This document shows, one piece after another, positions 1 to 5,279 of a stretch of DNA of 5,285 bases; the stretch's first letter is position 1, and each line of letters opens with the position of its first letter. The stretch is from NCBI RefSeq assembly GCF_000721705.1, contig NZ_JOJL01000090.1:1-5285 (forward strand). Reading direction: 5' to 3'. This DNA is from Actinoplanes subtropicus (GTDB taxonomy: Bacteria; Actinomycetota; Actinomycetes; Mycobacteriales; Micromonosporaceae). The translations under genes were made by a program, and so were the position numbers. The notes beneath the pieces are model-generated. The model was given only the letters and a program-made list of their open reading frames with translations, was not told where the DNA came from and made no database searches.

Positions 1-1
1 G

Positions 2-382
2 CCCACGCTGATGCAGTACCTGCAACGGCACTCCCTGCAACGTCGCGTCCCCGGCGACGGGCAGTTGCTGCGGTACGCGAACGGACGACCAGTCACCCGG
101 CGCCGTTATGACTACCTGTGGGAACGGCTTGGGAAGATTCTGCCCTGGGTGGCCAAGCAGCAGGTTTCCGCGCACTGGCTGCGCCACACCACGCTTACCT
201 GGGTGGAACGCGTCTTCGGCTACGGTGTTGCTCTCGCCTACGCAGGACACGCCGAAACACCCAACGACGCCGGCACCACCGCCCGCTACGTCAAAGCCAC
301 CCTCGAAGAAGTCGCCACCGCCCTGGCGGCGCTGACCGGCGAACCACACCCGCTTGCCTTGCCCGGAGAGCGGGACGCGTAA
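2..382 (+). CDS. Tyrosine recombinase/integrase, C-terminal part (5' end outside window)
   Basis: The reading frame is open at the window edge and ends in TAA, so only the last ~126 codons are present. Numbering from the ATG at base 11, the catalytic half of a phage-integrase fold is visible: H55-W-L-R58-H-T (the HxxR box), A-G79-H80 (the second His/Trp box) and the R-Y93-V-K segment carrying the nucleophilic tyrosine. The first catalytic Arg lies upstream of the window. Enzymes of this family cut and rejoin DNA through a 3'-phosphotyrosine link and move phages, integrative elements or recombinase-type transposons. The style (HWLRHTTLTWVER, then AYAGH) resembles recombinases I recall as multi-copy in actinomycete genomes, a memory-based impression. 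The C-terminal tail after Tyr93 is about 30 residues and looks complete. Nothing in the visible part suggests inactivation. The family is confident; the element it mobilises is unknown. Confidence 0.9.
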   Translation, partial: PTLMQYLQRHSLQRRVPGDGQLLRYANGRPVTRRRYDYLWERLGKILPWVAKQQVSAHWLRHTTLTWVERVFGYGVALAYAGHAETPNDAGTTARYVKATLEEVATALAALTGEPHPLALPGERDA

Positions 383-524
383 GCGAGCCGCCAGATGGAG
401 GCTTTGGTGAGTCGACCGGACCGGCGTACACAGCCAACGACATGCCACCGGCATTACATCGCCGCTGCCAGGACACGTGTGTCGGTGCCCGCCGACCGAA
501 CGGAGCAGCGAAGCGACCTGTGGG

Positions 525-540
525 CCCTGTCGAGACAGGG
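525..540. promoter_or_regulatory. Inverted repeat upstream of the toxin-antitoxin-like pair
   Basis: CCCTGTC and GACAGGG form perfect 7-bp arms separated by 2 bases (GA). The repeat lies about 48 bases before the GTG at 588, in the gap after the integrase. A second short palindrome, GTATAC, sits at 563-568 and contains a TATAC string that could act as a -10 element. Ribbon-helix-helix antitoxins usually bind short palindromes next to their own promoter, so this is a candidate operator for autoregulation by the protein at 872-1165. It could equally be a hairpin in the integrase 3' leader. No convincing -35 box is seen. Confidence 0.3.
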
Positions 541-587
541 GGCAAAGTCGGAGTTCCGAACCGTATACGCGGCGTTTACACAGGCTG

Positions 588-869
588 GTGGAGGAGGACT
601 ACGAGTTCAACGACGACAGCTACACCGCCCTGGCCGCCGCGGGAGTGGCATGGCAGGACGCGGTGTTCGTGCTTCGTCATAGCCGTCCGGTGGTACGTAG
701 GCACATCGGAGCGGTGCTCAACGTCGCGGGCATGGACCGGCAAGGGCGCTGGCTGGCCGTGGCGTTGATCGAACTCGACCCGGACCGGGACGACCAGTAC
801 ACAGTCGCAGGGGCACGTTACCTCGACGATGTCGAGGTCGCATCGATCATGCGGATGCTGAAGGGATAG
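588..869 (+). CDS. Small protein upstream of an RHH gene, putative BrnT-like toxin
   Basis: The product is about 93 residues if translation begins at GTG 588. The frame stays open further upstream to a GTG at 477, but residues there (Cys/Arg/Ser-rich) look non-coding, so the shorter start is preferred; its Shine-Dalgarno sequence is weak. From residue 5 the protein reads as a compact alpha/beta fold: an acidic start, helix 11-19 (SYTALAAAG), then V-A-W-Q-D-A helix, an Arg/His-rich strand with R34-P-V-V-R-R-H, two strands (IGAVLNVAGM and WLAVALIELD), and a C-terminal AGARYLDDVEVASIM helix. This order (GV-x(4-5)-A helix, paired strands, AR plus acidic helix) resembles BrnT/DUF4258 RNase-like toxins, and the ribbon-helix-helix gene directly behind it matches the toxin-first order of BrnT-BrnA. 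Sequence identity to BrnT is not obvious by eye, so the role is inference. A conserved hypothetical of other function is the alternative. Confidence 0.6.
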   Translation: MEEDYEFNDDSYTALAAAGVAWQDAVFVLRHSRPVVRRHIGAVLNVAGMDRQGRWLAVALIELDPDRDDQYTVAGARYLDDVEVASIMRMLKG

Positions 870-871
870 CC

Positions 872-1165
872 ATGACCAGCAATAGCGACATCCAGGCCGC
901 ACTCGACAACCGCGATTGGAGCGGCGCCGAAGTCGTCACCGACCGACCCCGCGCGAAGATCGTGCACTCTGTCCGGCTTCCCGCCGAGTGGTCCGAGGCG
1001 CTGGAAGCTGAGGCCGACCGACGGGGCACGACCCCATCCCGGCTCATGCAGGACTACATCCTCGCCGGTCTTCAGCGTGACGCCGCCGCGCCCGAAGGAA
1101 CGATCACCATCACCCGGGCGGCCTTGCACCAAGCTATCGACGCGGCACTGGCCAACGCGGTCTGA
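872..1165 (+). CDS. Ribbon-helix-helix protein, likely antitoxin/autorepressor
   Basis: This 97-residue protein starts at ATG, 2 bases after the stop of the previous gene. AAGGGA at 861-866, inside the end of that gene, is a good Shine-Dalgarno with 5-base spacing, so translational coupling is likely. Residues 29-68 form a ribbon-helix-helix (CopG/Arc-type) unit: strand KIVHSVRLP, helix A about 38-51 (AEWSEALEAEADRRG), a turn with T53-T54-P55, and helix B 56-68 (SRLMQDYILAGLQ). Such proteins dimerise through the strand and insert it into the DNA major groove. The N-terminal ~28 residues are acidic/polar and could contact the partner. The C-terminal 25 residues (EGTITITRAALHQAIDAALANAV) form a predicted extra helix. 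Context suggests it neutralises the upstream protein and represses the operon. The fold is confident; the antitoxin role is moderately so. Confidence 0.8.
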   Translation: MTSNSDIQAALDNRDWSGAEVVTDRPRAKIVHSVRLPAEWSEALEAEADRRGTTPSRLMQDYILAGLQRDAAAPEGTITITRAALHQAIDAALANAV

Positions 1166-1319
1166 ACCCTGCCACGCCTGTTGCCCGTCCTGAGGAGCGT
1201 CTGTCGACATCGCGGCTTCACTCATTCCGCGGATTTGAACGTCGCCGGATACCGGACGGCGCCGCTGGACGGCCCCTGCGGTGTTGCCTCGTCTCGTCCC
1301 GCAGTTGTCGCAGGGAAAT
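1166..1319. other. Junction spacer between the RHH gene and the IS110 remnant
   Basis: No gene is recognised here. The frame of the IS110 fragment has stops at 1191 and around 1236 and shows no IS110 similarity before about base 1317, so the recombination or deletion point that removed the transposase N-terminus falls in or at the right edge of this stretch. A short CCGG-ATA-CCGG hairpin is present near 1245-1257. No terminator with a T-run follows the RHH gene. Confidence 0.4.
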
Positions 1320-1667
1320 GCGGCGGTGTTCGTCGCCGAGATCGGTGAGGCCGGCCGGCTCCGCGACGCCGCGCATCTGGTGTCCTGGGCCGGGCTCACC
1401 CCGAAGCATCGCGAGTCCGACACGAAGGTGCGCCGGGGGCCGATCACCAAGCAGAGCAGCGGCCTGGTCCGCTGGGCCGCGGTCGAGGCCGCGCAGAAGA
1501 TCCCCGCCTCGGCCGGCTGGCTGGTCTCCTCCTGCGCCCGCATCGCGGAGCGCCGCGGCCGGAACATCGCCACCGTCGCGACCGCCCGTAAGCTGCTCAC
1601 CCTGGTCTACTACGGCCTGCGCGACGGGCGCATCCGTGCCCTCGCCCTGGCCCAGGCCGCGGCGTGA
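1281..1667 (+). pseudogene. IS110-family transposase, C-terminal fragment
   Basis: The reading frame gives 128 residues from GTG 1281, but recognisable similarity starts only at about residue 14 (AAVFVAEIGE). It then follows the Transposase_20 (IS110/IS116/IS902) domain to the end: an HhH-like AEIG...L-DAAHLVSWAGLTPKHRESDT segment (residues 19-48), the RRGPITKQSSGLVRWAAVEAA segment (51-71) that in IS110 enzymes contains the catalytic serine region, and the C-terminal A-RKLLTLVYYGLRDG motif (102-116). Full-length members are near 350-420 residues and begin with a RuvC-like DEDD domain; that whole domain is absent, so the gene cannot encode an active recombinase. Residue 59 is Ser where Gly is more usual in KQGS; the neighbouring Ser60 is retained. 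GC-ending codons remain typical, so truncation is probably recent. The GTG at 1281 is only a formal start. Confidence 0.88.
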
Positions 1668-1997
1668 GCAGGCTCCTCGTGACCGGATGCGAGATCGACA
1701 CGGGTCTGACTCCCGCCTGCGGGCGGCGTGGTCGCCGTTTCTGATTGATCCCACCCGGTCACGGCCGTAGATCACCATGCTGACACGCGGATGGATGACC
1801 GGCAGCCGAGCCCACGGCCTGCCTTCCGGCACGACCCGGAACACGGTGAACATGGCCCACAACCAGCGCCCCGGCGCCTCACACATCGCAGCCCGACCCG
1901 GCACGGCCATCGCCCAGCCCAGCAATCAGCCAAACCCTCAAAACTCTAGCCACGAAGGACTTGACCGGCCCCGCTCCTTCATGGATAACCCTTGACA
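1317..1997 (+). mobile_element. 5'-truncated IS110-family insertion sequence
   Basis: This combines the transposase C-terminus with the ~330 bases after its stop codon, which carry no gene and resemble the non-coding right flank of IS110 elements: an adenine-bearing tail (CAAACCCTCAAAACTCTAG, near 1931-1949), then TTGAC strings at 1961 and 1992. IS110 elements lack terminal inverted repeats and make a circular intermediate. In studied members the junction of right and left ends builds a promoter whose -35 box comes from the right end. The TTGACA at 1992-1997 would fit that role, which places the right boundary near 1997 or slightly beyond. The left part, including the expected guide (bridge) RNA region, is missing. 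The exact right end is an estimate. Confidence 0.6.
1961..1989 (+). promoter_or_regulatory. Sigma70/HrdB-like promoter string at the IS110 right end
   Basis: TTGACC at 1961-1966 is followed after exactly 17 bases by GATAAC at 1984-1989, a good spacing and partial match to the vegetative consensus. It points rightward, out of the insertion sequence into a region with no plus-strand gene. A further TTGACA at 1992-1997 has no -10 partner in this window. Insertion sequences often carry outward promoters, but here no obvious target gene follows. Called from pattern only. Confidence 0.35.
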
Positions 1998-2467
1998 CGC
2001 ACCGCTTCCTCTGCCGGTGAGGGCACCCGCCAGAGCACCCGCACGCGGCCGACCCGATGCGGACGGGGCTGGTGCGGGGCAGGGCGGGCGCACCCGGCCA
2101 CCTCCCTACCCCCTTTCGGCTTCGGAAACGATAGTGACGTTCTCGCAGATTGATACGACGGTATTTGGGCTGAACAGCGGACCACCATTATTGTTGCGGT
2201 GTCGTTCGACCTGCTGGAGCGTCAGCACGACGGGGGTCGCGTCCTGCCTCACAGGCGCAGCAGAGCGGGTAGTTGCTGCTCGCCGGCCGGCCGGAATCCA
2301 TGGGGCAGGACGCGGCTGGACAGGTTGTCGGTACGCACGCCGGCGAGTGCCCAGCAGGCACAAGACAGGCGCGGGCTTGTTCCCAGGTTGCGGGTTGCGG
2401 ACGCTGTGGACGTGGGGACCTGCGCGGAAAATCGCCGACAGCGGCGACCTGTTGGAGCCTCCAGGCG
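1998..2467. other. 470-base region with no recognised gene
   Basis: No frame on either strand gives a protein with recognisable motifs. Readings that cross the region are rich in Arg, Pro, Cys and Ser, typical of shadow translation. A stretch of lower GC at about 2126-2205 stands out from its surroundings. A 6-bp inverted repeat (GGTGCG 2071-2076 / CGCACC 2089-2094) and a CCGGCCGGCCGG run near 2283-2294 are the other visible features. The right edge holds the terminator for the minus-strand operon. It may be eroded coding sequence or intergenic DNA joined during element insertion. Confidence 0.4.
2428..2447 (-). terminator. Rho-independent terminator of the VOC-hydrolase operon
   Basis: On the minus strand, TCGCCG and CGGCGA form a perfect 6-bp GC-rich stem around a 4-base loop (2432-2447). 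It is followed at once by TTTT (2431-2428). The hairpin starts about 20 bases after the hydrolase stop codon, the expected place for the 3' end of that transcript. The T-run is short, as is common in high-GC actinomycetes, so efficiency is uncertain. Confidence 0.6.
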
Positions 2468-3118
2468 CTAACGGTCGACCAGGAAGGCCCGACGCTCGGT
2501 GAGCCAGCCGGCCAACGCGTGCACCGCGGGCGGGGCGATTTCGTGTCCGACCGGGTCGCGGCGGGCGGTCGCGGACGCGCCGGACTCGCCCATGAGGTAG
2601 TCCCACGTACGGTTCTGCAGTTCTCGCGGGATGACCCTGTCGTGAAGTCCTTGGGCGAGCACGACCGGCACTCCGGCCAGCCGGGCGGGGTTGGTCGGCA
2701 CACCGGCGTCGAACGGCAATGGGCCGTAGAGCAGCGCTGCGCCGGCGAAGGGAGCCGGCTCGTCGAGAACCAGCCCACCGGCGAAGGCGGCCCCGCCACT
2801 AAACCCAACGAGTATTACAGGCCGCGCTGGCGGAGCGAGGTCGTCGAGCCACGCGCGGAACCAATCCATCGTCGCGCGCAGCGACTCAGCGACGGGGCGC
2901 CCGATGCCACGGTTGGCAAACCATGCAAAGCCGCCGACTGCGGCGATGGGGCCGCGCACCGCCGCATATGCCACACCGGTCGGCAGATGGTCGGCTAGTC
3001 CGAGGATCTGCCGCTCGTGCGAGCCGGTCCCGTGCAGTAGGACGACGAGCGGCATGGTCCGGTCTTTAGCTCCAGCGGTGGCCACGACCGGCGGTGCGAA
3101 AGCCTCCGCCGAGGTCAT
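2468..3118 (-). CDS. Alpha/beta hydrolase, phospholipase/carboxylesterase type
   Basis: This intact 216-residue serine hydrolase starts at ATG 3118-3116. The oxyanion-hole strand is L27-L-H29-G30-T-G; the nucleophile elbow is G105-F-S107-G-G; the acid is D160 in V-L-A-Q-G-L-H-D-R-V-I-P; the base is H192 in D-P-V-G-H-E-I. The R-G-P-I...G-G-F-A-W-F segment (55-67) and the overall length match the Abhydrolase_2 (carboxylesterase/lysophospholipase-like) family, cytosolic enzymes that hydrolyse esters or thioesters. No signal peptide or membrane segment is seen. Its start overlaps the stop of the VOC gene by 4 bases (ATGA), so the two are co-translated. VOC protein plus this hydrolase type recalls the MhqO-MhqD pair of Bacillus, linked to quinone/hydroquinone stress; that analogy rests on family and adjacency only. 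The substrate cannot be read from sequence. The catalytic triad is complete, so the enzyme should be active if expressed. Confidence 0.88.
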   Translation of the reverse strand: MTSAEAFAPPVVATAGAKDRTMPLVVLLHGTGSHERQILGLADHLPTGVAYAAVRGPIAAVGGFAWFANRGIGRPVAESLRATMDWFRAWLDDLAPPARPVILVGFSGGAAFAGGLVLDEPAPFAGAALLYGPLPFDAGVPTNPARLAGVPVVLAQGLHDRVIPRELQNRTWDYLMGESGASATARRDPVGHEIAPPAVHALAGWLTERRAFLVDR

Positions 3119-3621
3119 GCCCGATGTCCGGCCACGTCATCAACCGAACGGACCTCGTCGCCGACTCCAGCCTCCCAGGCCGAGCCACGAACGAGCCGGC
3201 CCGCGGTGCCGACGCCGCTCCAGCGCGCCATCTCGGCCCCGAGGTCGAGCCGGTCGATCGGTGCGGAATTCTGGTACCTGCCCCACTCCTCGCGGGGCAC
3301 CATCCACATGACCTCGAACTCGTTGCCGTCCGGGTCGACACCGTAGACACTCTTCGTCGGACCGTGGCTCGAGTCCCCGGTATAGGCCTGTGCGGCGATC
3401 ATCGTCCGGCGGGCGTCCTCCAGCTCGTCAACGGTATCGACCTGCCAGGCCAAGTGGTACAGCCCGATCCCACCCCGGCGCCGGGGTGGGGCGTTCCGCC
3501 CCACCCCGAACAGACCGAGGTCGTGATCGTTCTCCGACCACGCGAGGCGGAGGAAAGCCGCGTCCATCTGCGGCACGAGTGCGGACACGACCATGTCGAA
3601 GACCTGCGTGTAAAACTGCAC
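3115..3621 (-). CDS. VOC-family protein (glyoxalase/dioxygenase fold), N-terminally incomplete
   Basis: From GTG 3621 the product is 168 residues: M-Q-F-Y-T-Q-V-F-D-M, then N-D-H33-D-L-G-L-F-G, L-Y-H56-L-A-W-Q-V-D-T, Y-G-V-D-P-D-G-N-E-F-E103-V, and a C-terminal tail with P-R-E-E-W...L-D-L-G-A-E-M-A-R-W. H56 and E103 occupy the usual metal-ligand positions of the second half of a vicinal-oxygen-chelate domain. The first strand, which normally reads like H-x-V-L-x-V and gives another ligand, is not in the called protein. Codons just upstream continue the family pattern (T-V-A-E-L-A-R-A-V before Q-F-Y), yet this frame has no ATG, GTG or TTG back to its stop about 28 codons further on. The gene's 5' end therefore appears lost or frameshifted. 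The last ~30 residues are not family-like. It heads a two-gene operon with the hydrolase. Function may be impaired. Confidence 0.75.
   Translation of the reverse strand: MQFYTQVFDMVVSALVPQMDAAFLRLAWSENDHDLGLFGVGRNAPPRRRGGIGLYHLAWQVDTVDELEDARRTMIAAQAYTGDSSHGPTKSVYGVDPDGNEFEVMWMVPREEWGRYQNSAPIDRLDLGAEMARWSGVGTAGRLVRGSAWEAGVGDEVRSVDDVAGHRA
3469..3508. repeat. Two overlapping perfect inverted repeats inside the VOC gene
   Basis: CCCACCCCGGC (3469-3479) pairs perfectly with GCCGGGGTGGG (3480-3490), an 11-bp-arm palindrome with no spacer. CGGGGTGGGGCG (3482-3493) also pairs perfectly with CGCCCCACCCCG (3497-3508), 12-bp arms around a 3-base loop. The middle arm is shared, so the two hairpins exclude each other. 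They encode the variable loop V-G-R-N-A-P-P-R-R-R-G-G-I-G of the VOC protein (residues ~40-53). Confidence 0.85.
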
Positions 3622-3644
3622 GGCTCGCGCCAGCTCGGCGACTG

Positions 3645-3787
3645 TTAGACGGCGCTCAAGATGAGCAGGTTGGGGTAGGCCAGCGGCGTTGAGGGTGAGG
3701 ATGGGCTGAGGGCGACCACGGAGTGGTTGCCCTTATTTGTGTTCGGCGGCACCGTGATCAGGTCCTGGTAGGCGACGGCCCTCCCGC
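3645..3787 (-). pseudogene. 3' remnant of an unrecognised gene, or frameshifted VOC N-terminus
   Basis: A minus-strand frame ending at TAA (3647-3645) reads ...AVAYQDLITVPPNTNKGN, then HSVVALSPSSPSTPLAYP and NLLILSAV-stop. About nine in ten of its 44 codons end in G or C, as expected of a real gene here and unlike a shadow frame. There is no convincing start; the frame runs into the left end of the zinc-ribbon/DDE insertion element at about 3788, which probably cut it. The stop lies 23 bases before the VOC GTG, and the final L-L-I-L-S-A-V could be the first beta strand of the VOC fold thrown out of frame by a small indel. I do not recognise the protein otherwise. Confidence 0.35.
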
Positions 3788-3823
3788 TGTCTCTTTGGCC
3801 GGAGTGCCGCGGAAGGGCCGTGC

Positions 3824-4417
3824 GTGACGCGTGGAGGCGTCGTGGTCACGGTAGGCGGTGACGCTGCCGCGGTCGAGCGGCGGTTGGTCGAGGGGCGGCT
3901 GGTCTGCCCTGGCTGCTCGGGCGTGTTGGCGGGGTGGGGGTATGCCCGGTCCCGGCGGCTTCGGGGTCAGGAGAGTGCCGTGCTGGCGCGTCCCCGGCGG
4001 GCGCGGTGCACCGAGTGCGGGGTGACGCATGTGCTGCTGCCGGTGCAGTGGTTGCTGCGGCGGGCGGATGCGGTGGTCGTGATCGGGGCGGCGTTGACCG
4101 CGAAGGCTGCTGGCGTGGGGTTCCGGCGGATCGCAGGGCGGCTGGGGCGCCCAGCGGAGACGGTGCGGGGCTGGTTGCGCCGGTTCGGTGAGCGAGTGGA
4201 GGCGGTGCGGCGGCTGGTCACCGTGCTGCTGCGGGCGGTGGCCGTGGATCCGGTGATACCGGCGCCGGCGGGTGGGGCGTGGGCGGACGCGCTGGCGGTG
4301 ATCGGCGCGGCGGTGGCGGCGGCAATCGGCCGGTTCGGGGTGCTCGGGGTGCCGTCGTGGGTGTGGGTGTCGGCGGTCTCCGGTGGCCGGTTGCTGGCGC
4401 CTGGCTGGCCTGCCTGA
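3824..4417 (+). CDS. Zinc-ribbon/HTH protein (DUF6431-like) of the insertion element
   Basis: The product is 197 residues from GTG 3824, with GGAAGG at 3811-3816 as Shine-Dalgarno. GTG 3842 (giving M-V-T-V-G-G-D) is an alternative nearer the usual family start. C28-P-G-C31 and C62-T-E-C65 form a four-cysteine zinc ribbon separated by an Arg-rich stretch (R-S-R-R-L-R-G...R-P-R-R-A-R). Residues 99-121 (GFRRIAGRLGRPAETVRGWLRRF) form a helix-turn-helix resembling Hin/transposase HTHs. The rest is Ala/Val-rich helices ending S-G-G-R-L-L-A-P-G-W-P. No catalytic motif is seen. In my memory of actinomycete genomes, proteins of this design (DUF6431) sit directly before a DDE integrase-type transposase, as here, so I infer a DNA-binding accessory or regulatory role in transposition. 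The gene is complete. The domain name is memory-based; the zinc ribbon and HTH are visible. Confidence 0.75.
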   Translation: MTRGGVVVTVGGDAAAVERRLVEGRLVCPGCSGVLAGWGYARSRRLRGQESAVLARPRRARCTECGVTHVLLPVQWLLRRADAVVVIGAALTAKAAGVGFRRIAGRLGRPAETVRGWLRRFGERVEAVRRLVTVLLRAVAVDPVIPAPAGGAWADALAVIGAAVAAAIGRFGVLGVPSWVWVSAVSGGRLLAPGWPA

Positions 4418-4459
4418 GTTGATCAACACGAGTTGACCCTGACGCGGCGACGCGGGGTC
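4418..4459. repeat. Short inverted repeats between the two element genes
   Basis: GTTGATCAAC (4418-4427) is a perfect 10-bp palindrome immediately after the stop codon. GAGTTGA occurs twice, at 4416 and 4430. GACCC (4435-4439) pairs with GGGTC (4455-4459), and the CGCG strings between them (4443-4446, 4451-4454) can extend the stem with a 3-base bulge. No T-run follows, so it is not a clear terminator. It may be an operator for the HTH protein or an RNA structure between the genes. Confidence 0.4.
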
Positions 4460-4514
4460 GGTGATCCTCACGAGCTGTCCTGTGTGGTCAGTGGTGAGGA
4501 GGGGATGTCCGCAA

Positions 4515-5279
4515 ATGGCGGCCAACGAGGAAGACAGCAAGCGCATCGAGCGGGCCCGCGCGATCGGGTTGTTCCGCTACCAGTTGATCCGTGAGGCGGC
4601 GGATCCAGCGCACTCGAGCAAGGCGCGTGGGGTCCTGATCCGGCAGATCGCGGCGGTCGAGCACAGGGGTCCGTTCGGCCGGCCGGTGCGGGTGTCGCGG
4701 CAGACGCTCGACCGGTGGATCCGGGACTGGCGGCGCGGTGGTTTCGACGCGTTGGTGCCCAGCCCGCGTCAGCCGAGCTCGCGGACCCCGGGCGAGGTGA
4801 TGGAGTTGGCGGTGGCGCTGAAACGGGAGAACCCGGCCCGCACTCCGGTCGGGATCGCCCGGATCCTGCGCGCGCAGCTGGGCTGGGCCCCGGACGAGAC
4901 CACGCTGCGCCGCTACTTCGGTCGGATCGGGCTGGCCGACGCCCTCGCGGCGGCCTCCGGGGCGCCGGCGGTGTTCGGCCGGTTCGAGGCGGCACGCCCG
5001 AACGAGTTGTGGACCGGCGACGCCCTGCACGGCCCGGTGGTGGCCGGCCGGAAGACCTACTTGTTCGCGTTCGTCGATGATCACAGCCGGCTGCTGACTG
5101 GATACCGGTTCGGGCATGCCGAGGACACCGTCCGGCTGGCGGCCGCGCTGCGTCCCGCGCTGGCGTCCCGGGGTGTTCCGGAGTCGATCTATGTCGATTA
5201 TGCCGATGTTCGCGTTATGCCGACCCCGGCGCGGGATCGTCGCTCGGCCGGGGTCGGCGGTGCGGTCAGCTCGGCATAA
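4515..5279 (+). pseudogene. DDE (rve-type) transposase, disrupted after the second catalytic Asp
   Basis: ATG 4515 is preferred, with GAGGAGGGG (4496-4504) as Shine-Dalgarno; GTG 4461 is in frame but gives a Cys/Trp-rich, unlikely leader. Residues 1-90 carry an HTH region (V60-S-R-Q-T-L-D-R-W-I-R-D-W-R-R-G-G), residues ~92-140 a second winged-helix-like segment, and from ~160 an RNase H-like integrase core: R-P-N-E-L-W-T-G-D169-A-L-H-G-P, then F-V-D-D-H-S-R-L-L-T-G-Y-R-F and I-Y-V-D228. The family normally continues D-N-G after the second Asp; here the frame reads D-Y-A-D-V and runs through repeat DNA to a TAA at 5277-5279. The rest of the core, including the catalytic Glu, is missing. The product (255 residues) should be inactive. 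The type recalls IS481/Tn402-like transposases, which often have an ATPase partner downstream; that region is outside the window. Confidence 0.82.

Larger units (their letters stand above)
3788..5198 (+). mobile_element. Zinc-ribbon + DDE transposase element, interrupted at its right side
   Basis: Two co-directional genes (3824-4417 and from 4515) form one transposition unit. Just upstream, TGTCTCTTTGGCC (3788-3800) is a plausible left terminal sequence because it starts with TG/TGT as Mu/Tn402-like ends do and marks where the minus-strand remnant stops making sense. The matching right end is not in the window: the transposase breaks off at about 5198 where another sequence begins. The left boundary is an estimate and no target duplication can be checked. 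Confidence 0.55.

Noticed and set aside
477..587. Upstream extension of the putative toxin to GTG 477.
   Set aside because: The added residues are Cys/Arg/Ser-rich with no fold pattern and overlap the inverted repeat at 525-540; the shorter GTG 588 start is more plausible.
1231..1242. GGATTTGAAC on the plus strand, which resembles the T-loop of a tRNA on the minus strand (GTTCAAATCC).
   Set aside because: The bases flanking the loop do not form the 5-bp T-stem (CGACG against CCGCG), and no cloverleaf is apparent, so it is a chance match or at most a tiny fragment.
818..1600. 260-residue minus-strand open frame across the RHH gene and IS110 fragment.
   Set aside because: It is antisense to two well-supported plus-strand genes, shows no domain pattern, and is a typical high-GC shadow frame.
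1218..1925. 235-residue minus-strand open frame over the IS110 remnant.
   Set aside because: It is antisense to the recognisable transposase and rich in Arg/Gly/Ala without motifs.
1777..1995. 72-residue plus-strand open frame in the IS110 3' tail.
   Set aside because: It has no recognisable motif, no clear Shine-Dalgarno, and lies in what is expected to be the non-coding right flank of the element.
2273..2998. 241-residue plus-strand open frame over the hydrolase.
   Set aside because: The opposite strand encodes a complete catalytic triad in a conserved fold; this frame shows no family features.
4461..4514. GTG 4461 as start of the DDE transposase.
   Set aside because: The leader it adds is atypical, while ATG 4515 has a strong GAGGAGGGG upstream and begins the family-like sequence.
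3758..4546. 262-residue minus-strand open frame, rich in Pro, His and Arg.
   Set aside because: It is antisense to the zinc-ribbon protein; the composition is that of a shadow frame.
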